Shown here: positions 48,134 to 58,417 of the stretch, piece after piece
How the letters are laid out: each line of letters begins with the position of its first letter
How positions within the stretch are numbered: the stretch's first letter is position 1
Source of the DNA: Hyphomicrobiales bacterium
Lineage (GTDB): Bacteria > Pseudomonadota > Alphaproteobacteria > Rhizobiales > Rhizobiaceae
NCBI GenBank assembly: GCA_900474095.1
Contig: UCOA01000025.1
Location: 62,001-126,000, forward strand
Reading direction: 5' to 3'
Length of the DNA: 64,000 nucleotides
Position numbers and translations under genes: made by a program
Notes under the pieces: generated by a model
What the model was told of the DNA's origin: nothing
Seen by the model: only the letters and a program-made list of their open reading frames with translations
The model's database searches: none

Positions 48134-51100
48134 GTGGGGCGGGCGAGCATCACGAGGCAGGGCGAACGGCCGGTTTTACCGCACTGTTCATTCGCCGCCC
48201 GATTTTTGCGCTGGTCGTCAACACGCTGATCATCGTTGCCGGCCTCGCGGCCTTGAACGGCATCGAGATCCGCGAGCTTCCCCAGGTCGATCAGCCGGTG
48301 GTGTCGGTCAACACCCAGTTCGACGGCGCTTCGCCAGAGACCGTCGACCGCGAGCTGACCTCGGTGATCGAGGGCGCCGTCTCGCGCGTCCAGGGCATCA
48401 AGGATATTTCCTCGACCTCGCAATATGCCCAGAGCCGCGTCACGCTGCAATTTTCCGATACGACCGATATCGGCCAGGCCTCCAATGATATCCGCGACGC
48501 GCTCGGCCGGGTGGCGAACCAGCTGCCGGAGGATGCCGACGAGCCGCGTATCGTCAAGGCCGACGCCGACAGCCAGCCGATCCTTCGGTTGGCGCTGACG
48601 TCCGACACGCTGTCGATGGAAGACCTGACGTTGCTTGCCGAAAATGAGATCACCGATCGGCTCGCCGCCGTCGAGGGCGTCGCCGACGTGCAGATCAACG
48701 GCGACCAGGAGAAGATCTTCCGCATCGACGTCAATCAATCGAAGCTAGCCTCGCGCGGATTGACCGTCGCCAATCTGCGCGACGCGCTGGCAACTGCCTC
48801 GCTCGATGTGCCGGCGGGATCGCTGACCAGTGCCAACCAGGACATTTCGGTGCGCGCCACCGCGGGCCTGCAGACACCGGAGGAATTCGAGAACCTGATC
48901 CTCGGCGACAATGTGCGGCTTGGTGACATTGCGACGGTAACGCTTGGTCCTGATATCGGCACCTCGTCGCTCAGGTCTGACGGGCGTCAGGGCATCGGGC
49001 TTGGCATCATCCGACAGGCGCAGTCGAACACGCTCGACATTTCCGAGGGCGTGAAGAAAGCAGTGGCAACGATCGACGAAATATTGCCTGAGGGCACGCA
49101 GCTCAAGGTCACCAGCGACGATGCCGTGTTCATCGACGGCGCCATTCATGAGGTGGAGATTGCACTCGCCGCCTCCGTGATCATCGTCACCATCGTCATC
49201 TATCTCTTCCTGCTCGATTGGCGGGCGACGCTCATCCCGACGCTCACCATGCCAATCGCCCTTGTCGGCACCTGCGCGGCGATCTATCTCACCGGTTTCT
49301 CGATCAACATCCTGACGCTGCTGGCGATCGTGCTGGCGACCGGGCTGGTGGTGGATGACGCCATCGTCGTGCTCGAAAACATCGTACGGCGTCGCGGTGA
49401 AGGCATGGGACCGCGGGCCGCGGCCGTGCTTGGTACGCTCGAAGTGTTCTTCGCGGTCATTGCCACGACGGCAACGCTTGTGGCGGTCTTCGTGCCGCTG
49501 TCGTTCCTGCCGGGACAAACGGGCGGTCTGTTCCGGGAGTTCGGCTTCGTGCTTGCCTTCGCCATCCTGCTGTCGGCCTTCGTGTCGCTGACGCTCTGCC
49601 CGATGCTGGCCTCGCGCATGCTGAAACCGCATGGCGAGGAGCACGGCCATACGGGGTTCATGGCCAGGATCGGTGCTTTTGCCGCCGGTTTCTATCGACG
49701 GACGTTGCGGGCCTGCCTCAACTCGCCGCTGATCGTCTTCATGATCGCGGCGATGGTGACGGCGGCGGGCGCCGGCGCCTTCACGCTGCTGAAGTCGGAG
49801 CTGACGCCGACGGAGGACCGCGCCCGCATCATGCTGCGGATGCAGGCGCCGCAAGGCGTTTCGCTCGAATATACGCAGGCGCAGATGCGACGGGTCGAAG
49901 ACGGGCTGAAGCCGCTGGTCGACAGCGGCGAGATCGCCAATATCTTCTCCATTTCCGGCCAGGGCGGATCGGTCAACAGCGGCTTCATGGTGCTGACGCT
50001 GGCGCCCTGGAGCGACCGCGAGCGTACCCAGCAGCAGATTTCCGCCGACATCACCAAAATGACGACGAATATCCCGTCGATCCGGGTCTTCCCGATCCAG
50101 CCGAACAGCCTCGGCATCCGCGGCGCCGGCAATGGGCTGCAGGTGGCGCTGGTCGGCAACGACTATGCTAAACTCGGCGATGCCGCCGCAAAACTCGTCC
50201 GCCAGATGGAAGATAGCGGCCGTTTCGAAAATGTTCGCCTGAACTACGAGGAGAACCAGGCGCAGCTTTCGGTGACAATCGATCGCGAACGGGCATCCGA
50301 TCTCGGCATCGATATCAAGGGCCTGTCGTCGGCGCTGCAGGCGATGCTCGACGGCAACAGCGTGCTTGACGTCTATGTCGAAGGGGAGGCCTATCCGGTC
50401 AAGCTCCTGTCGACGACCAACCCGGTGAATGATCCGACCGACCTGCAGAATATCTTCCTGAAGACTGGCGACGGCAAGATCGTGCCGATGTCGTCGATCG
50501 CCACGGTCGAGGAAAAGGCCGTCGCGCCGCAGTTGGCGCGAGAATCGCAGCTGCGTTCCGTGTCGCTGTCCGCCAGTCTGACGTCCGGGTTGGCGCTCGG
50601 CGACGCGCTGACGATGGTGGAGGAGATGGCCGAGCCGCTCCTGCCGCCTGGCTCACGCGTCGTGCCGCTGGCCGAGGCGGCGACGCTCGATGAGAACGCC
50701 AATGGTATGTTCGTCACCTTCGGCTTTGCGCTCGTCATCATCTTCCTGGTGCTGGCCGCACAGTTCGAAAGCCTGGTCAGCGGCGTGATCATCATGTCGA
50801 CCGTGCCGCTCGGTCTTGCCTGCGCCGTCTTTGCAATGCTGATGACCGGCAACACGCTGAACATCTACAGCCAGATCGGGCTGGTGCTCCTGGTCGGCAT
50901 CATGGCGAAGAACGGTATCCTGATCGTCGAGTTCGCCAATCAGTTGCGCGACCGCGGCGAAGATCTTCGCTCCGCGATCGAGAACGCCGCGAATATTCGT
51001 CTGCGGCCGGTGATGATGACAATGATCGCCACCATCGTCGGCGCCGTGCCGCTGGTTCTGGCGAGCGGTGCCGGGGCCGAGGCCCGCATCGCGCTTGGCG

Positions 51101-51270
51101 GTGTGCTGGTCGGGGGGCTCGGGCTTGCGACGGTGGTGACGCTCTACCTGACGCCGGTCGCCTATCTGGTCATTGCCCGGTTCACCAAACCGCATGTCGA
51201 CGAAGAACGGCGGCTTCATCGTGAGCTGGAACAGGCCGAAGCGCTGCAACTGGCTGAAGCTGCGGAATGA
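48130..51270 (+). CDS. RND efflux permease (AcrB/MexF type)
   Basis: Proton-driven inner-membrane pump of 1046 aa with twelve membrane helices and two large periplasmic loops. It begins with FIRRPIFALVVNTLIIVAG. The proton-relay aspartates are present in GLVVDDAIVVLENIVRR in TM4, and the TM10-TM11 lysine region reads GIMAKNGILIVEFANQ. The translational overlap with the adaptor supports a two-gene pump operon. Substrate is not predictable; the outer-membrane channel must come from elsewhere. Confidence 0.95.
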   Translation: MSGAGEHHEAGRTAGFTALFIRRPIFALVVNTLIIVAGLAALNGIEIRELPQVDQPVVSVNTQFDGASPETVDRELTSVIEGAVSRVQGIKDISSTSQYAQSRVTLQFSDTTDIGQASNDIRDALGRVANQLPEDADEPRIVKADADSQPILRLALTSDTLSMEDLTLLAENEITDRLAAVEGVADVQINGDQEKIFRIDVNQSKLASRGLTVANLRDALATASLDVPAGSLTSANQDISVRATAGLQTPEEFENLILGDNVRLGDIATVTLGPDIGTSSLRSDGRQGIGLGIIRQAQSNTLDISEGVKKAVATIDEILPEGTQLKVTSDDAVFIDGAIHEVEIALAASVIIVTIVIYLFLLDWRATLIPTLTMPIALVGTCAAIYLTGFSINILTLLAIVLATGLVVDDAIVVLENIVRRRGEGMGPRAAAVLGTLEVFFAVIATTATLVAVFVPLSFLPGQTGGLFREFGFVLAFAILLSAFVSLTLCPMLASRMLKPHGEEHGHTGFMARIGAFAAGFYRRTLRACLNSPLIVFMIAAMVTAAGAGAFTLLKSELTPTEDRARIMLRMQAPQGVSLEYTQAQMRRVEDGLKPLVDSGEIANIFSISGQGGSVNSGFMVLTLAPWSDRERTQQQISADITKMTTNIPSIRVFPIQPNSLGIRGAGNGLQVALVGNDYAKLGDAAAKLVRQMEDSGRFENVRLNYEENQAQLSVTIDRERASDLGIDIKGLSSALQAMLDGNSVLDVYVEGEAYPVKLLSTTNPVNDPTDLQNIFLKTGDGKIVPMSSIATVEEKAVAPQLARESQLRSVSLSASLTSGLALGDALTMVEEMAEPLLPPGSRVVPLAEAATLDENANGMFVTFGFALVIIFLVLAAQFESLVSGVIIMSTVPLGLACAVFAMLMTGNTLNIYSQIGLVLLVGIMAKNGILIVEFANQLRDRGEDLRSAIENAANIRLRPVMMTMIATIVGAVPLVLASGAGAEARIALGGVLVGGLGLATVVTLYLTPVAYLVIARFTKPHVDEERRLHRELEQAEALQLAEAAE

Positions 51271-51484
51271 CACCGAGCAAGCGGTGTGGCGACCGCGCTA
51301 CCTTTCCGGTCGGTGATCCCAGGTTCTTTCTCCCGTGTGACCGGACTGTCTCACTTCGTCGTAATTGTCTGCTAAACCCGTGATGTTCAGGGCGAGGTTC
51401 TGGACAAAGTGATTCCGATTTGCACAGTAGCGCGTTGAAATCTAAGAATTTCCGCCATGTGCAGCGGCGGTTCGGGAGAGAGCG

Positions 51485-52894
51485 ATGGCGTTGAAGGCGA
51501 TCAGGGCGGGCATCCGCAACGAAACGGGCATAGCTGCCGCCGTACGGCTGATGAGCGAGCGGTTCGGCGATCGTTTCCAGACCGGCGAGGCCATCCGAGC
51601 GCAGCATGCCCACACGACGACCTACATTCCGGCGCAATTGCCTGACGGAGTCGTCTATCCGGACAGTGCGGCCGAGGTCGAGGCGATCGTCGCGATTGCC
51701 AGCGAGCACGGCGTTCCGTTGATCGCCTTCGGCACGGGGTCATCGCTCGAAGGCCATATCAACGCGCCGCATGGCGGCGTGAGCGTCGATATGAGCCGCA
51801 TGGACAAGGTGCTCGAGGTCAATGCCAGCGATTTCGATTGTACCGTCCAGCCGGGCATCACCCGGGAAGCGCTGAACATCCATCTGCGCGACACGGGCCT
51901 GTTCTTCCCGATCGATCCGGGCGCCAATGCCTCGATCGGCGGCATGGCATCGACGCGGGCTTCCGGTACGAATGCCGTGCGCTACGGCACGATGAAGGAC
52001 AATGTGCTCGCCCTGACGGCGGTGACGGCGGGCGGCAAGGAAATTCGCACGGCGCACCGCGCCAGGAAGTCGTCCGCGGGCTACGATCTCACCCGTCTTT
52101 TCGTGGGTGCCGAGGGCACGCTTGGCATCCTCACCTCGATCACTCTGCGGCTGCAGGGCATCCCGGACATGATCGCGGGCGGCGTCTGCTCGTTTCCGTC
52201 GGTGAGCGATGCCTGCAATACCGTGATCCTGACCATCCAGTTGGGCATTCCGGTGGCGCGGATCGAACTTTTGGACGCAGTCCAGATGCGGGCGAGCAAC
52301 GCCTATTCCGGATTGTCCTTCCCGGAAATGCCGACGCTGTTCGTCGAGTTTCACGGCAGTGCCGAAAGCGTGGCGCTGCAATCGAAGCAATTCGGCGAGA
52401 TCGCCGCCGAATTCGGCAGTTCCGAATTCCTCTGGACGGCCAATACCGAGGATCGCAACGCACTGTGGAAGGCGCGGCACAATGCCTATTGGGCGCAGAA
52501 GAGCCTGGCGCCCGGGCTGGCTATACTCTCCACCGATGTCTGCGTGCCGATCTCGCGGCTCGCCGATTGCGTCGAGGCGACGCATGAGGATATTCTCGCC
52601 AATGGCCTGATTGCCCCGATCGTCGGGCATGCGGGTGACGGGAACTTTCACGTCGGCCTTCTGTTTGATGACAAGAACAACGCCGAGATTGCGAAGGCGG
52701 AGGCGTTCGTCGCCCGCCTCAACGAGCGGGCGCTGGCGATGGATGGCACCTGCACCGGCGAGCACGGCATCGGACAGGGCAAGATGCCGTTCCTGGAGGC
52801 CGAGCTTGGTGACGCGCTCGATCTGATGCGGCAGGTGAAGCGGGCGCTGGATCCGGGCAACATCTTCAATCCCGGCAAGATTTTTGCCATGTGA
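51485..52894 (+). CDS. FAD-linked D-lactate/glycolate-type dehydrogenase
   Basis: PCMH-type FAD oxidase of 469 aa: FAD domain with VPLIAFGTGSSLEGH and NASIGGMASTRASGTNAVRYGTMKDNV, then the FAD-oxidase C domain with GHAGDGNFHVG and GTCTGEHGIGQGKM, ending DPGNIFNPGKIF. Likely a quinone- or cytochrome-linked D-lactate dehydrogenase (Dld/LDHD); GlcD-like glycolate oxidase is the alternative, but glcE and glcF are not nearby. GGGAGAG precedes the ATG by about 6 bases. The 214-bp gap behind the pump holds nothing recognisable. Confidence 0.88.
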   Translation: MALKAIRAGIRNETGIAAAVRLMSERFGDRFQTGEAIRAQHAHTTTYIPAQLPDGVVYPDSAAEVEAIVAIASEHGVPLIAFGTGSSLEGHINAPHGGVSVDMSRMDKVLEVNASDFDCTVQPGITREALNIHLRDTGLFFPIDPGANASIGGMASTRASGTNAVRYGTMKDNVLALTAVTAGGKEIRTAHRARKSSAGYDLTRLFVGAEGTLGILTSITLRLQGIPDMIAGGVCSFPSVSDACNTVILTIQLGIPVARIELLDAVQMRASNAYSGLSFPEMPTLFVEFHGSAESVALQSKQFGEIAAEFGSSEFLWTANTEDRNALWKARHNAYWAQKSLAPGLAILSTDVCVPISRLADCVEATHEDILANGLIAPIVGHAGDGNFHVGLLFDDKNNAEIAKAEAFVARLNERALAMDGTCTGEHGIGQGKMPFLEAELGDALDLMRQVKRALDPGNIFNPGKIFAM

Positions 52895-52988
52895 AAAGCC
52901 TGAAGCGGTGTTAATACCAATTATCGATGACAGGATGCGCGCTGAAGGGCGCCATCGTCCGCAGCAAACGGGTTAGGACTTTCAACTG

Positions 52989-55900
52989 GTGCTTTCGCGA
53001 ATTCTGGTTTTCGTCGGCGGTCTTCTGGTCGTGGCTCTATTTGCCGCGCTGATTGCCCCACTGTTCGTGGACTGGACCGATTTTCGCAAGGATTTTGAGC
53101 GCGAGGCCAGCCGGATCATGGGAAAGCCCGTGGTCGTGCATGGTAGCGTCGATGCGCGGCTGATCCCATTCCCTTCGGTCACCCTCAACGATGTGCGTGT
53201 TGGTCAGTCCGAGAGCGGGGAGCCGCTGATCCAGGTTGCGCGTTTTTCGATGGATGCGGAGCTTGCTCCGTTCCTTTCCGGCGAAGCGCTGATCTTCGAC
53301 ATGCGGCTGGAACAGCCGAAGGCGAAGGTACGGCTCCTGCCGGATGGTACGCTTGACTGGGCGCGCGGACGCAAGGCATCCATTCCGGCCAAGATCGTAA
53401 TCCTCGAAAACGTTGCGATCACGGGTGGCCAGATCGACTTCATCGACGAGCAGACCGGGCGGACCCGCCGGATCACCGGGCTCGAAGCCGATCTCTCTGC
53501 CCGTTCGCTTGCCGGGCCGTGGAAGATGGAAGGCCGCGCGGCGTTGGACGGCGAGGCGGGGCGCTTCGCCTTTTCCAGCAGCGAGGCCGATGACGAGGCC
53601 GGAACGCTTGGCATGCGGGCGCGATTGACCCCGGACAAGCGCCCGTTTGGCGTGGAATTGGACGGTGATCTGAAGATCGTCGATTTCAAGCCGGTTTACC
53701 AGGGCAAGTTCACGCTGACCGAAAACAAGCCCGCCGAGGCGCAGCCGGTGTCCGATCAATCCGGTGCCTTGCGGGTGACGGGTGGCTTCGAGCTGACCAA
53801 TGAGCGTATCCGCGTGCCCGAATACCGGCTCGAGATCGGCCCGAAGGACGATCCCTATCTGGTAACAGGCGAGGCGACGCTCGATACCGGCAAGGAACAG
53901 GAATTCCTGCTTCTGGCCGATGGCCAGCAGATCGACGTCAGCCGTATCGGCAACACCGGCGAGGCGGGCAAGACCGGTCGCGACCCGGCCGTCTCGATCC
54001 GCCAGAGGCTTGCGGCGATGATGGCGATCGCGGCGGATATTCCGATCCCGCAGGTGCCGGGCCGGGCGAGTTTGAAGCTGCCGGCAATTGTGATCGGCGA
54101 TACGACGGTGCGCGATGTCCGCCTTGACCTGAGGCCGGACGGCGCCGGCTGGATGGTCGACAATGCGGTGGCGCAGCTTCCTGGCCGCACACAGTTCGAG
54201 GCCAAGGGCAGGCTGCAACTGAGCGGCCAGCGCGCTTTTCGCGGCGACATGCTCGTCGCTTCCAACCAGCCGTCGGGCCTTGCGGCCTGGGTTGCCGGGT
54301 CGGTCGATCCGGCTATCCGCAAGCTGAAGACCGCCGGTTTTTCGGCCACCGTCAATCTTACCGATACGCTGCAGCAGTTCGAGCGCCTTGAAGTCGCAGC
54401 CGGGCCTGCTGTATTGCGCGGCCGGATCGAGCGGCAGGCGCTTGACGGCGTCTCGCCGAACCTGTCGCTGCAGCTCAAAGGAAACCGCATCGATCTTGAA
54501 GCGTTGCAGGCATTGGCGGGGCTTGTGGCGGGCGACGCCTCGAATGAAACGGTGCTTTCCCACACAATCGCCGCCGATCTTTCGGCCGAGCATTTCTCCG
54601 CTTTCAATGAGGATGCCAGCGACGTGCAACTGGTGGCGACCTTGAAAAATGGCCAGTTGCAGGCTGAGCGCGTCTCCATCGGAAACCTCGCCGGAACACA
54701 ACTGGCCTTGTCAGGGCGCATGAGCGGCGACCTGTCGGCACCGGTGGTTTCGACCAAGATGAAGCTGGCTTCGGCGGATCCGACACCTTTTCTGAAGATG
54801 ATCGCGCGTCACGCCGCCGCCCATCCGGCGCTGGAGCGGCTGGTGAAAAGCGGCCCCTACTACTCGGACGCGGCACTCGACGTGACCGTGACCTCAGGCG
54901 GCCAGGACGGCAAGGCGCCGGTGACTTTCGGTATCATCGGCACCGCGAACGGCACGAAGATCGCCGCCAATTACCAAGCGCCGAACGTCGCGCAGGCGCT
55001 TATCGGGCAGGGTATCCTCTTGGAGGCGACGATGGAGAATCCCTCGACGCCCGTGCTGCTCGGTCAGCTCGGTTTTGATCCGCTGCCGTTCGACGCCGAT
55101 GCCAATGCGATTTTCTCGGTCAAGCTGCAGGGCGCCGACGGCCAGAAGGCCAACGGCTCGCTCACCTTGACCACGGAGCAGACGTCGCTATCGGCCAATG
55201 GCGATATCGATCTGTCGCGCGAGAATTTCCTTTCCGGCCAGTCGAAGATCACGCTCGAAAGCCGCGACTTCGAGCCGTTCCTGCTCTTGCAGGGGATTGG
55301 CCTGCCGCAGATGGGAACAGGTCTGCCGCTGGCGCTGAAGGCCGATATCGCAACGACGCCGGAAGCGGTGACGCTCTCGGCCATCGAGGGCAGGGCCGAC
55401 AGCAACGCCTTTTCAGGATCCATCGCCATCGACCGGGCGAACGCCGGCAAGACGACGGGGCAGATTGCGCTCGATACGCTCGATCTTGCGTGGGTCGGCG
55501 AAGGCATTGTCGGACCCGTCCAGGATACGGCGAGCGGCGATCTGTCGACGTCGCCCGTCATCCGTCCGGCATGGAGCGGGCTCGATGTCGCTCTTGATTT
55601 TTCCACCAAGCGGTTCTGGCCGGGTGTCTACGGAGCGGTGTCGGACATGACCGGCAAGCTTGTCTGGAAGGGCGACCAGATCGCGTTCGACACGCTGTCC
55701 GGCAATTGGCTGGGCGGCAAGGTCGAGGGCCGCATGTTGCTCGGCAGTGGCGACGGCTCCGGCTTCTTCCAGACGCGCCTTGATCTCAAGGATGCGGACC
55801 TTGCCACGACGGCCTGGACAACGCGCGGCGCGGCGGTCGTAGAGGGCAAGGCCGATCTGACGATTGCGATGGAGGCCTCCGGCAAGACGGTACGGGCGAT

Positions 55901-56804
55901 GGTTGAATCGACCAGCGGATCCGGTACGGCCACACTTAAGGATACCGTCGTTCACGGCCTCAATACGGCGGCGCTGCCTGATATCCTGGCGGCGGCCGAT
56001 CGGTTGGAGGGGAACATTACGCCGGATTCGGTCAAGCCCATCGCCGAGAAGCACGTGCTGGCGGGGCAGGCGGTGCTTGGCGCGGTGACGGTGCCCTTCA
56101 ACATTGCCGGCGGTACTCTGCGGGCGCAGAACGTGACGGCGGGCGATGCCGCTGCCAGTCTCTCTGCCGAGGCAGAAATCAGCTTTCCCGACGAACGGAT
56201 GAACGCGGGCCTAACGATCCAATTCGCCCCAGGCGAGGAAGCGTTGACCGGTGCCGAGGCGAAGGTGAAGCTGGAATATGCGGGCCTGCTTCAATCGCCC
56301 GGTCTGACGCTGGATGCCACCGACCTGTCGAATTTCCTCTCGCTCAGGGCCTTCGAGCGGGAACGCCGGCGCGTCGAGACGCTGCAGGCGAATGTGCTGG
56401 AAAAACAGCGGCTGCGGCGGGAGGTGGCGCTCTACAAGGCCAATGCTGCCGAGCGGGAGGCAGCGCGGCTGCGAGCCATCGAAGAAGAGCGGCGCCGCCA
56501 ACTTGCCGTGGAAGCGGCAGCGCGGCAGAAGACGGAAGCCGAGGCGAGGGCGCTTGCCGAGAAGAAGGCTGCCGCGGAAGCCGCTGCGGCCAAAGCCGCT
56601 GAGGAAGCTGCGCGCAAAGCCGAGGAACAGAAAAACTTGAACCTTCTGCCGTTCGATCCGACCGGCGGCGCGCTACGGGGCGGCGAGCTGCCTGCGCCGC
56701 CAGATGGCGGGACGACGCAGAACCCAGCCGGAGAGCAGCCGACGGTCCAGACACCGCCGCAGGGGCTGGACTTCAATACGCTGCCCGGCGTTACGCAGCA
56801 GTAA
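52989..56804 (+). CDS. Large AsmA-family envelope protein
   Basis: 1271 aa. One N-terminal membrane helix (residues 4-24), then the AsmA start (LFVDWTDFRKDFEREASRIMGKPVVVHGSVDARLIPFPSVTLNDVRVG), a very long beta-rich periplasmic body of the kind proposed to form lipid-transfer grooves, and AsmA_2 features near the C-terminus. The last ~150 residues switch to a charged Ala/Glu/Arg coiled coil (about 1120-1220) and a Pro/Gly-rich end. AsmA-like proteins are linked to phospholipid transport to the outer membrane; the exact role here is unproven. Confidence 0.9.
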   Translation: MLSRILVFVGGLLVVALFAALIAPLFVDWTDFRKDFEREASRIMGKPVVVHGSVDARLIPFPSVTLNDVRVGQSESGEPLIQVARFSMDAELAPFLSGEALIFDMRLEQPKAKVRLLPDGTLDWARGRKASIPAKIVILENVAITGGQIDFIDEQTGRTRRITGLEADLSARSLAGPWKMEGRAALDGEAGRFAFSSSEADDEAGTLGMRARLTPDKRPFGVELDGDLKIVDFKPVYQGKFTLTENKPAEAQPVSDQSGALRVTGGFELTNERIRVPEYRLEIGPKDDPYLVTGEATLDTGKEQEFLLLADGQQIDVSRIGNTGEAGKTGRDPAVSIRQRLAAMMAIAADIPIPQVPGRASLKLPAIVIGDTTVRDVRLDLRPDGAGWMVDNAVAQLPGRTQFEAKGRLQLSGQRAFRGDMLVASNQPSGLAAWVAGSVDPAIRKLKTAGFSATVNLTDTLQQFERLEVAAGPAVLRGRIERQALDGVSPNLSLQLKGNRIDLEALQALAGLVAGDASNETVLSHTIAADLSAEHFSAFNEDASDVQLVATLKNGQLQAERVSIGNLAGTQLALSGRMSGDLSAPVVSTKMKLASADPTPFLKMIARHAAAHPALERLVKSGPYYSDAALDVTVTSGGQDGKAPVTFGIIGTANGTKIAANYQAPNVAQALIGQGILLEATMENPSTPVLLGQLGFDPLPFDADANAIFSVKLQGADGQKANGSLTLTTEQTSLSANGDIDLSRENFLSGQSKITLESRDFEPFLLLQGIGLPQMGTGLPLALKADIATTPEAVTLSAIEGRADSNAFSGSIAIDRANAGKTTGQIALDTLDLAWVGEGIVGPVQDTASGDLSTSPVIRPAWSGLDVALDFSTKRFWPGVYGAVSDMTGKLVWKGDQIAFDTLSGNWLGGKVEGRMLLGSGDGSGFFQTRLDLKDADLATTAWTTRGAAVVEGKADLTIAMEASGKTVRAMVESTSGSGTATLKDTVVHGLNTAALPDILAAADRLEGNITPDSVKPIAEKHVLAGQAVLGAVTVPFNIAGGTLRAQNVTAGDAAASLSAEAEISFPDERMNAGLTIQFAPGEEALTGAEAKVKLEYAGLLQSPGLTLDATDLSNFLSLRAFERERRRVETLQANVLEKQRLRREVALYKANAAEREAARLRAIEEERRRQLAVEAAARQKTEAEARALAEKKAAAEAAAAKAAEEAARKAEEQKNLNLLPFDPTGGALRGGELPAPPDGGTTQNPAGEQPTVQTPPQGLDFNTLPGVTQQ

Positions 56805-56868
56805 GGCGTCGATGGCCCCGCAGAGGCTGCGGTCCGAATGGCAGGCCCTGCGCGAAATCTGTCCGGCT

Positions 56869-57084
56869 TCAAGCCCGCTGGCTCTTGATCCAGTCCAGCA
56901 CATGGACCCGGAGCGCCGAAGAGAGATTGCTGTCGGCCAGGCGTCCATCGTCAATTTCGGCGATCAGCTGTGCAAGCGCGATTTTCCGGGTGTCGGCGAT
57001 CGTCTTCAATTCCAGCCAGAAGGGCTCTTCCAGCGAGAAGCTGGTCCGGTGGCCATGCAGTGTCGCGGAATGCTTGCGGATCAA
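56869..57084 (-). CDS. Ribbon-helix-helix domain protein
   Basis: 71 aa from a TTG at 57084 (GAGG about 9 bases upstream), starting LIRKHSATLHGHRTSFSLEEPFW. The RHH pattern (a short strand then two helices, LKTIADTRKIALAQLIAEID) and the end NLSSALRVHVLDW match a family widespread in alphaproteobacteria. A longer form from TTG 57177 (102 aa) is possible but adds residues unlike the family. Probably a small DNA-binding protein; target unknown. Confidence 0.8.
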   Translation of the reverse strand: MIRKHSATLHGHRTSFSLEEPFWLELKTIADTRKIALAQLIAEIDDGRLADSNLSSALRVHVLDWIKSQRA

Positions 57085-57192
57085 CGATCGTGCCTCAGGA
57101 AATGAATCAGGTCGTTTGGGGTTTGATTCCGGCGGGCTCTTTAACTCATTGATCCGGTTTGCAAATAGAGACTTCAATTAGCCCCGGAAGGC

Positions 57193-57399
57193 CTATGTCT
57201 GATCGTCGGTCTGATCCGGCGCTGTTTCTCGCCGGCCTTGCTCATGAAACTTTTCAGCCCTGTCGTTCAGCGACCTGGTCAGCTTTTTCTCGGCCTTGGT
57301 CCGGCCAAAGGAAATGCGATTCTGCTCGGCGATCTTGTCCTTTTCCGTCCGCGCCTTCTGCTTGCGGAATTGACGGAGATTGACGACGTCGCCGGTCAT
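57193..57399 (-). CDS. DUF4169 small protein
   Basis: 68 aa, highly charged: MTGDVVNLRQFRKQKART followed by a Lys/Arg/Glu-rich helix. It matches the short DUF4169 family of alphaproteobacteria; no function is known. It lies between sspB (27 bp) and the RHH gene (108 bp) on the same strand, so the three are likely co-transcribed. Confidence 0.85.
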   Translation of the reverse strand: MTGDVVNLRQFRKQKARTEKDKIAEQNRISFGRTKAEKKLTRSLNDRAEKFHEQGRRETAPDQTDDQT

Positions 57400-57426
57400 G
57401 TGGGGACCTATCTTAAGGAATGGGCT

Positions 57427-57945
57427 TCAGTTCTTCTTGCGGAAGGAATCGAGCGAGATGACGGAGCCGCTCTCCTTCTTGCCGTCATCGCCGGACGTCA
57501 CCGTCGCGTCAGCCTCGGAATCGGTAGTCTTCTCGGTCTGGGCGATCGGATAGGCGGTTATTTCGGCGCCCTCATCCTCCTCGGCCGCAGCGACATCGAA
57601 CTCCAGTTCGAAATTGACGGAGGGATCATAGAAGCCGCGAATTGCATTGAACGGGATGACCAGCTTTTCCGGTGTATCGGAGAAGGACAGGCCGATTTCG
57701 AACAATGTCTCGGTGACCTTCAAGTCCCAGAACTGATGCTGGACGACGATCGTCATCTGCTCGGCATATTTGGCTTTGAGATGCTGGGAGATGCGCACGC
57801 CCGGAGCACCGGTGAGGAACGTGATGAAGAAGTGGTGATCGCCGGGAAGGTGACCTGTGGCTGCGACTTCGGTCAAGACCTTGCGAATGACGCTGCGAAG
57901 GGCGTCCTGCGCGAGAATGTCGTAGCGGATATGGTCTTGGCCCAT
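57427..57945 (-). CDS. sspB: ClpXP adaptor SspB (alpha type)
   Basis: 172 aa from the ATG at 57945, beginning MGQDHIRYDILAQDALR. The N-terminal ~120 residues form the SspB fold that binds ssrA-tagged proteins (HHFFITFLTGAPGVRIS, VVQHQFWDLKV, FSDTPEKLVIPFNAIRGFYDPSVNFEL). A flexible acidic linker follows, ending in the XB-like tail SVISLDSFRKK that docks on ClpX. An in-frame ATG 12 codons upstream is less typical. The tmRNA gene that encodes the tag lies about 120 bp upstream on the same strand. Confidence 0.93.
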   Translation of the reverse strand: MGQDHIRYDILAQDALRSVIRKVLTEVAATGHLPGDHHFFITFLTGAPGVRISQHLKAKYAEQMTIVVQHQFWDLKVTETLFEIGLSFSDTPEKLVIPFNAIRGFYDPSVNFELEFDVAAAEEDEGAEITAYPIAQTEKTTDSEADATVTSGDDGKKESGSVISLDSFRKKN

Positions 57946-58062
57946 AAGATCCCCGTCTTTCTTGTAACTCAACTCTGTCACACTCTATGCCGTCTGCTCT
58001 CTTAGCAGGAAAGTCCTCGCATACGAGTCAGTTGCATCATCTATAGACCATTTCAAGGCAGG

Positions 58063-58410
58063 GGAGAAGGTGAAGGCTTCTGTTGCCAGGTGCCTTCGGA
58101 CCCCGCCTAAGAGTGCGACCCCTTAGGACTTGATTTGAAGTGTCACACCGCGATTAAGCAGCGAGACGAGCTTCCGCATAGTTGTCGTTTGCAACTACAA
58201 TTTTAGCCCGATAACGGTGGTACAATGCCGAGCGAAAAGTCGATCTTTACACCCTTGTCGATCCTATTTCGCCCCCATCAAAAGCCGGTCGGCTATTCTT
58301 GACCTGTAAGTCATTGCCGACCGGTTTTTGGTGGAGGCGCCGGGTACCGCCCCCGGGTCCAATAGGTTTATTTCACCGCCTGTTTATCGCCATAGCCGCC
58401 CGAAGACGGC
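58063..58410 (-). ncRNA. ssrA: Circularly permuted two-piece tmRNA
   Basis: Read on minus. The acceptor piece runs from about 58410 to the encoded CCA end (58329-58331). It is followed by an intervening hairpin spacer (arms CCGGTCGGC / GCCGACCGG) and the coding piece from 58276 (GGGGGCG, which pairs with the CGCCTCC before the CCA). The tag reading frame is at 58157-58192, ANDNYAEARLAA, with stop TAA at 58154-58156. Ends are estimated from geometry: about 82 nt for the acceptor piece and about 214 nt for the coding piece. This permuted form is the alphaproteobacterial one. The RNA rescues stalled ribosomes with SmpB, which is not encoded in this window. Confidence 0.93.
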
Positions 58411-58417
58411 AATTAAC

